Of a DNA stretch of 14,934 nucleotides, positions 8,484-14,934 are shown one piece after another. Source of the stretch: JBDIBB01 sp039812685 (GTDB lineage: Bacteria > Acidobacteriota > Vicinamibacteria > Vicinamibacterales > JAFNAJ01); the NCBI GenBank assembly GCA_039812685.1, contig JBDIBB010000099.1, positions 1 through 14,934 of the forward strand. Reading direction: 5' to 3'. Each line of letters begins with the position of its first letter. The first letter of the stretch is position 1. The position numbers and the translations under genes are program-made. The notes under the pieces are model-generated. The model saw only the letters and a program-made list of their open reading frames with translations, had not been told where the DNA came from and made no database searches.

Positions 8484-10436
8484 ATGACCGGTGAATCCCG
8501 CCCGTTTGCGGTCTTGTCCGACGCCGAGCCGGTTGCCCATGACCTGGCCGGACGGTACCGTGCGCACCTGGCGCGCGTCCTGGCTTCGCAGACCTTCGCC
8601 AACGCCCCCGCCCAGCAGCGGTTCCTGCGCTTCGTGGTCGAGGAGGCGCTGGCCGGCCGCGGCGAGTCGCTGAAAGAGTTGGTGATCGCCATGTCGGCGC
8701 TCGACCGTGGCGCCGACTACGACCCACACGCCGACGCTGCCGTACGGGTGGTCGCACGGCGCCTGCGGCAGAAGTTGCACGAGTACTACGAAAGCGAAGG
8801 CCGGGACGACACCGTCAGGATCATCCTGCGCGCCGGATCGTACCGGCCGACCTTCGAGGAGTCGCTTGCCGCGACAGCGGCGCCTTCCCGGGCGCCGGAC
8901 GCAGGCGAGCCGCGGACGTCCCCGAGGCCTGCCGCGGGAACCCGCGGCGGACTCGAGGCCCCTGTCCCGCGCCGGTTGCCAGTCGTCGTCGCGATTGCGG
9001 TGGTGGTCGCCGCCGTGGGGGGCGGGTTGTGGTGGCTCGGCGCCACCGGCGAACCGCGATCGCACGTTGTCGCGGTGCTGCCGTTCGAGGACGCCACCGG
9101 CGACGGGGGCTACGCCCACGTGAGCTTCGGCGTCGTCGAGGAGTTGATCACCCGGCTGGCGAGGACCAGCGGCTTGCGGGTGGTGGCCCGCACGTCGGCG
9201 GCCCAGTTCGGACCGAGGGTGGACGTGCGCGAGGTGGCGCGGCGGCTGGGCGCCACAGCCGTGATCGAGGGGAGCGTGCGGGGAGACGCCGGGCGCCTCC
9301 GCATCACGGCGCAGCTCATCCGGGCGGCCGACGGATCCCACCTCTGGGCACAGACCTACGACCGCGACGCGAGCGACCTCCTCGGTATGCAGGACGAGGT
9401 GGCGCGCGACGTGGTGGCCGCCGTCGGCGCGCAGCTCGTCGGGGCCGTCGCGGCGCCCGCCAGCCCGCGCGGGCGACCGGCGCCAGCCGCCGTCGCCGCC
9501 TACTGGCAGGGGCGCTACCAGCGGAGCCTGCGCACCGAGGAGCATCGGCGCCGCAGCCTCGAGTACTTCGAGGCGGCGATGGCCGCCGATCCCGCGTTCG
9601 CGCCGGCCCACGCGGCGGCGGGCGAAGTGCTGGCCACGATGGCGTTCCACGCCGAGATCCCGCCGGCCGAGGGCGTGGCGCGGGCTCGCGCGCTCAGCCG
9701 GCACGCGCTGGATCTGGACGAAGGCGTCGGACAGGCGCACGCCACGCTGGGCTGGATCGCGTTCTTCTTCGACCACGACTGGCCGGCCGCCGCGCGCGGG
9801 TTCCGCCGCGCGCTGCAGCTGAACCCCAGCGACGCCGGGGCGCGGCAGTTGTACGCCCAGGGCCTCGCGTCGCAGGGTCGCCTGGAGGAGGCGGTGAACG
9901 AGTCGGAGGAGGCGGTCCGCCTCGACCCGCTCTCCTACGCCGCCAGCGCCGACCTGGGCGTGGTGCTCTACCTGGCCCGGCGTTACGACGAGTGCCTCGC
10001 ACGCACGAGGCAGGCCCTGGACGAGCACCCCGCGGCCGTCGGGTTGAACGGCATCCTGGGGGCCTGCGCCATCGCGAAGGGCGAGTGCGCCGCTGGCCGG
10101 GCGTACGTCGAACGGTTCGTCGAGCGGTTCGGTCGCGTGTCGTTCGCCCTGGCGCGGCTGGGGCAGGCCGATGCGGGCCTGGGCGAACGCGATCGGGCCC
10201 GGGCGGCGCGGGAGGAGATGGAGGCGCTCGCGAGCCGGGGCGAGGCGCAGTTCACACACCTGGCGATGCTGGCCGCCGCCCTCGGCGAATCCGATCGCGC
10301 CCTCGCCGCCCTGGCCACCGCCGTCGAGCGCCGCGAGGCCGACGTGGTCTTCCTGGCCGTGGAGCCGGCCTTCGACCCCCTCCGTCACGACTCGCGGCTC
10401 GCCGAGTTGGTGCGCCGCGTGCAGTCGCCCAGCTGA
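8484..10436 (+). CDS. Membrane-anchored winged-helix regulator with periplasmic TolB/FlgO-like and TPR domains
   Basis: The protein has 650 residues from ATG 8484 (ribosome site GGGAGGGG, 9-base spacing). The N-terminal domain, about 25-126, looks like a diverged OmpR/PhoB-type winged helix. AAVRVVARRLRQKLHEYY is in the place of the recognition helix, and TVRIILRAGSYRPTFE in the place of the wing hairpin (compare TVRGVGYRF). A proline/alanine linker leads to one TM at about 165-186. Residues 193-318 match the TolB N-terminal/FlgO-like fold (VAVLPFEDATGD; VVEELITRL; ATAVIEGSVRGDAGRLRITAQLI; HLWAQTYDR). Residues of about 335-645 are helical TPR-like repeats (for example ALQLNPSDAGARQLYAQGLASQGRLEEAV). 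This is the ToxR/CadC layout, with DNA binding inside and sensing outside. The related family is often misnamed adenylate cyclase, but no cyclase domain is present. Targets are unknown. Confidence 0.8.
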   Translation: MTGESRPFAVLSDAEPVAHDLAGRYRAHLARVLASQTFANAPAQQRFLRFVVEEALAGRGESLKELVIAMSALDRGADYDPHADAAVRVVARRLRQKLHEYYESEGRDDTVRIILRAGSYRPTFEESLAATAAPSRAPDAGEPRTSPRPAAGTRGGLEAPVPRRLPVVVAIAVVVAAVGGGLWWLGATGEPRSHVVAVLPFEDATGDGGYAHVSFGVVEELITRLARTSGLRVVARTSAAQFGPRVDVREVARRLGATAVIEGSVRGDAGRLRITAQLIRAADGSHLWAQTYDRDASDLLGMQDEVARDVVAAVGAQLVGAVAAPASPRGRPAPAAVAAYWQGRYQRSLRTEEHRRRSLEYFEAAMAADPAFAPAHAAAGEVLATMAFHAEIPPAEGVARARALSRHALDLDEGVGQAHATLGWIAFFFDHDWPAAARGFRRALQLNPSDAGARQLYAQGLASQGRLEEAVNESEEAVRLDPLSYAASADLGVVLYLARRYDECLARTRQALDEHPAAVGLNGILGACAIAKGECAAGRAYVERFVERFGRVSFALARLGQADAGLGERDRARAAREEMEALASRGEAQFTHLAMLAAALGESDRALAALATAVERREADVVFLAVEPAFDPLRHDSRLAELVRRVQSPS

Positions 10437-10446
10437 CCTCGCGGTG

Positions 10447-10470
10447 ACCGCCGCCGGCCAACCGGGCGGT
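10447..10470 (+). terminator. Hairpin downstream of the regulator gene
   Basis: ACCGC-(CG)-CCGG (10447-10457) pairs with CCGGGCGGT (10462-10470) around a CCAA loop, giving 9 bp with a two-base bulge. It starts 10 bases after the stop codon. No T-tract follows. It is the only clear structure in the 5' part of the 246-base gap 10437-10682. Confidence 0.4.
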
Positions 10471-10478
10471 GCTGCCGG

Positions 10479-10494
10479 CGTAACCCACCGTAAC
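10479..10494 (+). promoter_or_regulatory. Direct CGTAAC repeats one helical turn apart
   Basis: CGTAAC occurs at 10479-10484 and again at 10489-10494, exactly 10 bases apart, as expected for a tandem binding site on one face of the helix. It lies about 190 bases upstream of the large exported protein's ATG. A possible -10, TAAGAC (10534-10539), is downstream but weak. It may be chance. Confidence 0.2.
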
Positions 10495-10682
10495 GTCACC
10501 CCGCCGATCCTTCCACGTGCGCGCGGGCCGCGGTAAGACAGGAGTCGGCGTCGGCGGCTGCGCTCAGGATGCGATACCCACTCCCGGGTCGCGTCCGGCT
10601 GCGGCGACGATGTGCGCCAGGGCACCGCGAGCTCCCCAGCCGGAACCCCGCCCCGTGCCCGGCCGCACGCCGGGAGGGTTCC

Positions 10683-13600
10683 ATGTCTCATCTTCTCGTC
10701 GCCCGCGCGTGGGCAGGGGCGAGCCTGGTCGTGCCCCTGGGGCTCGTCCTCCTCGCCACCACGCCTTCGTCCGCCCAGATCGTGGTCTGCGGCGACAAGG
10801 TGGTCTGCGACAACCCGCTCGGGGCCACCATCAGCCACCCCTCCTCGGCCCGCATGTGCCAGGAGTTCGAGGCGGTCATCGACTCGGCGAGCGGGCACGA
10901 GTGGATCTACGCGCAGTCGTTTCCCGCGCTGACCCCGCTGCGCACCTGGACCGAGCGCTGCGGCTATGGTGTGGGGCCGTGCAGCAGCGATGCCGCCGGA
11001 GGCACCTCGTCGGACTGGGCGCCGCCCATCAACTACCGCGGGCCCATCCACGTGCGCTACCTGGCCGCGGCGGGCGGGGCAGCGACGATCGAGTTCTGGC
11101 TCAAGTACATGGGGGGCAGCTACACCTCCTATCACTACAACACCTACAACACGCGGACGGCGATGACCGTCGTCGGCGCGGGCCGCGCCCGGTACCTCAA
11201 CCTCGAGGTGGGGGACTGGAGGACGCCGCCCGTGGTGCCCGCCGACGGCTCGTCCACGATGCCGGTGTCGGTGCGCTTCATGGACCCCTCCTGCCGCGGC
11301 GTCATGGGCGAGATCACCCTGACCACGTCCCTCGGCACGCTCGAGGGCAACGGCCAGTCCGGCAAGCGCATCGTCGTGAACACGACGAGCGCCGGCACGG
11401 CCTCAGCGACCCTGCGCGCCGACGTCGTGCCCGGCGTCGCGACGGTGACGGCCTCGGCGGCGGGCGAGACCGAATCCACGTTGGCCTACATGTACGGACT
11501 GCTCCTGACGGCGCCGGCCGAGCTGCCGGCCAACGGCACCTCGTCGGGAGTCGTGACCGCGGCGCTCGACTGCAACGGCACGCCACCGCCGATCGACGAT
11601 TACCTCCGCAACAAGATCACGATCGGGATGTCGACCTCCGCGGGCACCCTGATGTTGCCCGGCGGAACGCCCGCCGCCACGGTGTCGGGACACCCCGGTC
11701 CCCTGGGCACCCTCGCCGCCTCCCTGCAGTCGACGACCGAGCCGCAGACCGCGAACCTGCGGGCCACCTCGGGCGGCGTGGAGGCGTTCGCCACCACCGA
11801 GTTCACGGGGCCGAAGGTCCGGCTCACCGCCACGCGCACCGAGTACCGCAGCGTCTCCGGGGCCACCGGCCAGCAGGGAACCCCGGGATCGCTGCCGCTC
11901 GGCTCGCAGACGCCGTATCGCGACGTGGTGGAGCCCACGCGCTACGGGATCAGCACCGTCGAGGTGACCGCTACGCTCAGCGGCGTCACGCCCGCCAGCG
12001 GGAAGCAGATTCTGCTGTCCTCCGTGCAGCGTGATGCCGTCGGCTCGTCTTTCATCGATTTCCCGCTCTCGGTGACCACCGGCGCGGACGGCACGGTGCA
12101 GTTCACGCTGAAGACGACGGACCTCTACGAGGCGAGCATCGCACTGCCCCACATCGTGGTGAAGGCCACCTACGCCGAGGATCCGACGGTCGTCCACGAA
12201 CTCGACGTGAAGACCATCGACAACTTCGCGGCGGTGCTGGCCCGCTACAACCAGGCGATGGGCCTTGGCGCCGTGCACGACCAGGCCGTTGAGGACGCCA
12301 TCGCGCTGATGGCGCCCTCCGACAGGGACCTGCTGGAGGGGCTGTATCCCGGCCTGCGCAACGACCTGCTGGCCAGCCAGGCCTACGGCGCAGCGTATCC
12401 AGCCATCACGTCGCGGCAGGACGCGCTGCTCGGCTGCACCTCGCCGTGGTGGCAGCAGCGGGTGTTGCAGTTCCTCAACAACCTGCAGTGGACCAGTTAC
12501 TCCTCGACGGTCGGCTCGGGTGACGATCGCTGGCTGCTGAACGGCCTGCACTACGGGCCGCTGTTCGTCGAGGGCGACAGCCACCTCGCCGTGGTCGTCT
12601 ACCCGCAGGCGGAGAGCTGGCAGGGCGGCCACGCGCGCGTGCTCGATCCGTGGCTGGAGCAGCAGGGGTTCTACTACGGCTACGCCGAGTGGAAGGCGAT
12701 CCTCGCCGACCCGCTCCTGACGCGCGCCGGGTCGGGCGTCGACGTGCAGCCGCACGAGTTCACGCCCGGCACCTTCGGCGGCAGCAACGGCCCCAGCGAG
12801 CACTACCCGATCAACGGCGAGCCGTACTACGCCGACGTCGACGCCGTGCCGGCACCGTACGATCCCGCCGCGAAGCCGTCGTTCGCCGACTACTTCACGT
12901 TTCTCGAGACCGTGTTCGTCGAGTGCCCGGTGTTTGCGACGGTCGAGGACGCGCAGGGCCATCGCAGCGGCTATGCCCCGGCTCCCGCGGCCCAGCCAAC
13001 CGTCGACGAAATTCCCGGCCTGGTGCGCTCCACGCTGGCGGGCCCCGATGGCACGCTGCGCTGGCGCTTCTCGGTGCCGGACACCGCGGCGACGCCGCTC
13101 ACGCTGCGGTTGCAGGCCTACGGCAACGGCCCGCTGACGATCAGCTTCGTCCGGGCGCGGCAGGGACGCCGGTGGGTGTACCGCAACGTGCCGGTGACGG
13201 CCGGCAATGTCGCCACGCTGCAGTTCGTTCCGACGGCGACGCTGCCGCCCCCGTTGCAGTTTGCGGACGGGCGGACGTTCCAGGGCGCCATCGAGCCGAT
13301 CGGCCACGCCGGCGCCAACCCTGACGCCGTGGTCCTGGGCGGTGGCCGGCAGGTCGCGATCGGCGGCATCGTGTTTGGCAACGGCGGCCTGCTCCAGCAG
13401 GGCGCCACGGTTCGCATTGGAGGGCGTGAAGCCACCGGTGTGTCGACGCGCAACGGATCGACGTTGGTCGCCACCGTTCCCGCGGGAACGGCCGAGGGCG
13501 ACGTCGACATCGTCGTCACCAACCCCGGGGGCGAGCAGGTGACGCTGGCCGGCGGCCTCTCCTATTACCTGGCGCGCCACTATTTCGCCGAGGGCGCGGC

Positions 13601-14918
13601 TTCCGAGTTCTTCGACATGCGGCTCGCGCTGCTGAACCCGTCGGCGATCGGCGCTGACGCCACCCTCGTGTTTCAGGACCGCTTCGGCAACGTCTACCGG
13701 CACGCGACGGCCGTGCCCTCGATGACGCGGGTCACCATCGATCCGAAGACCCTGTTGCCGCCCGGCGGGCACGAGTTCTCCACCGTGGTCGAGGCCACCC
13801 AGCATCTGGTGGCCGACCGGACGATGACGTGGGACGCGAGCGGCTATGGCAGTCACGCCGAGACGAGCGTGCCGTCGCCCGCCACCACCTGGTACCTGGC
13901 TGAGGGCGCCACCCACAGCGGGTTCGACCTCTTCTATCTGCTGCAGAACCCTACGGACACCAACACGAGGGTCCGTGTCCGGTATCTGCAGCCGAGCGGC
14001 GAAGTCATCGAGAAGGATTACCCGGTCGCCGCGCGCTCGCGGTACAACATCTGGGTCGATTACGAGCAGTTCGATGGCCGCGGCACGGCGCTGGACAACA
14101 CCGACGTGAGCGCGGTGCTCACCAGCCTCGACGGCACGCCCATCATCGTCGAACGGGCCATGTATCTGTCGGCGCCGGGGCGCCTGTTCAACGCTGGCCA
14201 CGAGAGCGCGGGCATCACCGCGCCGGCCACGCGGTGGTTCCTTGCTGAGGGGGCCACGGGTCCGTACTTCGATCTGTTCGTGCTGCTCGCCAACCCGCAG
14301 TCGCAGGCGGCCGAGGTCACGCTCGCCTATCTGCTCCCCAACGGCACCACCTACTCGCGGACGCTGACGCTGCCGGCCAACACCCGGCAGAACATCTGGG
14401 TGGATCTCGAGACGTTCCCCGGTGTTGACGGCCAGCCGCTGGCGGACACGGCCGTCTCGACGACGGTGACGGTGACCAACGGGGTGCCTATCGTCGTGGA
14501 GCGGGCGATGTGGTGGCCGGGTGGCTGGTCGACCTGGCAGGAGGCGCACAACTCGGCGGGTGCGACCGTGACCGGGACGGTGTGGGCGATGGCCGATGGC
14601 GAGTCGGGTGGGCCGCGCGGCCATGAGACGTACATCCTGATGGCCAATACCTCCGAGTTCGATGGGTCGGCGCGTGTGACGCTCATCTTCGAGGACGGGA
14701 CCACGGTGGCGCGCACGTATTTCCTGCCGGCGACCAGCCGCACGAGCGCCGGCGTGAGGTACGACTTCCCGGAGGCTGCCGGGCGACGCTTTGCGGCGAT
14801 TGTCGAAAGCCTTGGCGACACGCCAGCGCAGCTCGTGGTGGAGCGTGCGATGTATTCCGATGGCGGGGGTCTGCACTGGGGCGCCGGCACCAACGCCCTG
14901 GCAACCCGCCTGCGCTAA
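10683..14918 (+). CDS. Large exported mosaic protein: Ig-like domains, possible cysteine-hydrolase module, IPT/TIG, four C-terminal repeats
   Basis: The protein has 1411 residues from ATG 10683, with GGGAGGG at a 4-base spacing; the frame is open further upstream but only this start gives a signal peptide. The signal peptide spans residues 1-31, with a hydrophobic core and cleavage near SSA/Q. A Cys-containing region follows (about 37-175). Next come two invasin/Big_1-like Ig domains (about 182-268 and 273-376; PADGSSTMPVSV, LPANGTSSGVVTAALDC) and a third Ig-like unit (about 420-513). A central domain (about 513-855) contains Cys585, His634 in HLAVVVYP and Asp655 in VLDPW, a spacing reminiscent of papain-like/NlpC hydrolases. 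An IPT/TIG-like domain (about 876-962) is followed by four repeats to the C-terminus. There is no TM, LPXTG or PEP-CTERM tail, so it is probably periplasmic, surface-associated or secreted. The function is unknown; adhesion or cell-surface processing are possible readings. It has its own leader, and nothing shows co-transcription with the regulator upstream. Confidence 0.8.
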   Translation: MSHLLVARAWAGASLVVPLGLVLLATTPSSAQIVVCGDKVVCDNPLGATISHPSSARMCQEFEAVIDSASGHEWIYAQSFPALTPLRTWTERCGYGVGPCSSDAAGGTSSDWAPPINYRGPIHVRYLAAAGGAATIEFWLKYMGGSYTSYHYNTYNTRTAMTVVGAGRARYLNLEVGDWRTPPVVPADGSSTMPVSVRFMDPSCRGVMGEITLTTSLGTLEGNGQSGKRIVVNTTSAGTASATLRADVVPGVATVTASAAGETESTLAYMYGLLLTAPAELPANGTSSGVVTAALDCNGTPPPIDDYLRNKITIGMSTSAGTLMLPGGTPAATVSGHPGPLGTLAASLQSTTEPQTANLRATSGGVEAFATTEFTGPKVRLTATRTEYRSVSGATGQQGTPGSLPLGSQTPYRDVVEPTRYGISTVEVTATLSGVTPASGKQILLSSVQRDAVGSSFIDFPLSVTTGADGTVQFTLKTTDLYEASIALPHIVVKATYAEDPTVVHELDVKTIDNFAAVLARYNQAMGLGAVHDQAVEDAIALMAPSDRDLLEGLYPGLRNDLLASQAYGAAYPAITSRQDALLGCTSPWWQQRVLQFLNNLQWTSYSSTVGSGDDRWLLNGLHYGPLFVEGDSHLAVVVYPQAESWQGGHARVLDPWLEQQGFYYGYAEWKAILADPLLTRAGSGVDVQPHEFTPGTFGGSNGPSEHYPINGEPYYADVDAVPAPYDPAAKPSFADYFTFLETVFVECPVFATVEDAQGHRSGYAPAPAAQPTVDEIPGLVRSTLAGPDGTLRWRFSVPDTAATPLTLRLQAYGNGPLTISFVRARQGRRWVYRNVPVTAGNVATLQFVPTATLPPPLQFADGRTFQGAIEPIGHAGANPDAVVLGGGRQVAIGGIVFGNGGLLQQGATVRIGGREATGVSTRNGSTLVATVPAGTAEGDVDIVVTNPGGEQVTLAGGLSYYLARHYFAEGAASEFFDMRLALLNPSAIGADATLVFQDRFGNVYRHATAVPSMTRVTIDPKTLLPPGGHEFSTVVEATQHLVADRTMTWDASGYGSHAETSVPSPATTWYLAEGATHSGFDLFYLLQNPTDTNTRVRVRYLQPSGEVIEKDYPVAARSRYNIWVDYEQFDGRGTALDNTDVSAVLTSLDGTPIIVERAMYLSAPGRLFNAGHESAGITAPATRWFLAEGATGPYFDLFVLLANPQSQAAEVTLAYLLPNGTTYSRTLTLPANTRQNIWVDLETFPGVDGQPLADTAVSTTVTVTNGVPIVVERAMWWPGGWSTWQEAHNSAGATVTGTVWAMADGESGGPRGHETYILMANTSEFDGSARVTLIFEDGTTVARTYFLPATSRTSAGVRYDFPEAAGRRFAAIVESLGDTPAQLVVERAMYSDGGGLHWGAGTNALATRLR
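13578..14918 (+). repeat. Four tandem protein repeats (W-[FY]-LAEGAT type, DUF5719-like) at the C-terminus of the exported protein
   Basis: The units begin near 13578 (HYFAEGA), 13890 (WYLAEGAT), 14235 (WFLAEGAT) and 14583 (WAMADGES), giving lengths of 104, 115, 116 and about 111 residues. The shared core is an LAEGAT start, FDLF.LL.NP, a run of beta strands, SRYNIWVD or TRQNIWVD, then P-I-[IV]-V-E-R-A-M-[YW]. Units 2 and 3 are most alike; units 1 and 4 are diverged (unit 1 has VADRTMTWD in place of VERAMY, and unit 4 lacks NIWVD). Similar repeats occur in large exported proteins of acidobacteria and actinobacteria. The DUF5719 label is from memory and uncertain. Confidence 0.75.
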
Positions 14919-14934
14919 GAAATTGGGTCGGGTC
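14919..14934. other. Downstream edge with a GGGTC-GGGTC tandem pentamer
   Basis: The last 16 bases after the stop codon change abruptly from GC-rich coding sequence to GAAATTGGGTCGGGTC, ending in two tandem GGGTC pentamers. Similar TTGGGTC[AG]GGTC strings are, from memory, found at borders of dispersed repeats near REP-associated transposases. Too little is visible to name an element. Confidence 0.2.

Noticed and set aside
8484..10436. Annotation of the regulator as an adenylate cyclase
   Set aside because: Homologues are often so named, but no class III cyclase catalytic motif is visible; the domains seen are winged helix, TM, TolB-like and TPR.
8229..11135. A 968-codon antisense open frame spanning the regulator gene and both flanks
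   Set aside because: It crosses promoters and terminators of supported genes, is low complexity and shows no domain.
13889..13899. TGGTACC inside the exported-protein gene, resembling the promoter motif
   Set aside because: It encodes the Trp-Tyr of the conserved repeat start (WYLAEGAT), so coding explains it. It also warns that the motif alone is not sufficient to call a promoter.
11403..14876. A 1157-codon antisense open frame under the exported protein
   Set aside because: Composition is Arg/Gly/His/Val-rich with no recognisable domain or signal; the plus frame has a signal peptide, a ribosome site and repeats. Long antisense frames are expected at this GC content.

Overview
The window is dense, very GC-rich bacterial DNA with strong G/C preference at third codon positions. 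Protein content points to a free-living Gram-negative, and my best guess is an acidobacterium of the Vicinamibacteria/Luteitalea type. The reasons are a membrane-anchored winged-helix/TolB-like/TPR regulator, large hybrid histidine kinases with the GGVAHD[FY]NN phosphorylation motif, and a large secreted protein with tandem W-[FY]-LAEGAT repeats. This placement is inferred from family resemblance alone. I see no tRNA, rRNA, CRISPR array, insertion sequence or phage gene.

Layout, left to right. (1) 1-269, minus: the start of a secreted S9-type (prolyl oligopeptidase family) peptidase, cut by the window edge. (2) 464-3043 and 3297-5609, plus: two consecutive membrane-bound hybrid histidine kinases. 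Their cytoplasmic halves are alike (PAS, HisKA, HATPase, receiver) but their periplasmic sensors differ: a double-Cache-like domain in the first, and a CxxCH heme-binding Tll0287/DUF3365-like domain in the second. No HPt protein or DNA-binding response regulator is adjacent. (3) 5696-6172, plus: a small hotdog-fold thioesterase-like protein. (4) 6313-7890, plus: zwf, glucose-6-phosphate dehydrogenase, probably starting at TTG. (5) 7918-8331, minus: a stand-alone tandem-ACT-domain protein convergent with zwf. The two stop codons lie inside one set of overlapping palindromes. (6) 8484-10436, plus: a ToxR/CadC-like membrane regulator divergent from the ACT gene. (7) 10683-14918, plus: a 1411-residue exported mosaic protein with Ig-like domains, a possible papain-like cysteine-hydrolase module, an IPT/TIG domain and four C-terminal repeats of about 105-116 residues.

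Most genes look like single transcription units, not one operon. Five have a -10-like hexamer TA(C/G)(C/G)NT just upstream, three of them in the extended form TGGTANNNT. In two cases the element lies upstream of the preferred start but inside the longest open frame, which supports the shorter proteins. The functional themes are environmental sensing (two kinases and one one-component regulator), central metabolism (zwf) and export (peptidase and mosaic protein). Nothing visible ties all of them into one pathway. The most interesting items are the mosaic protein's central module, the palindrome cluster at the zwf/ACT junction, the heme-type sensor kinase and the shared promoter motif.
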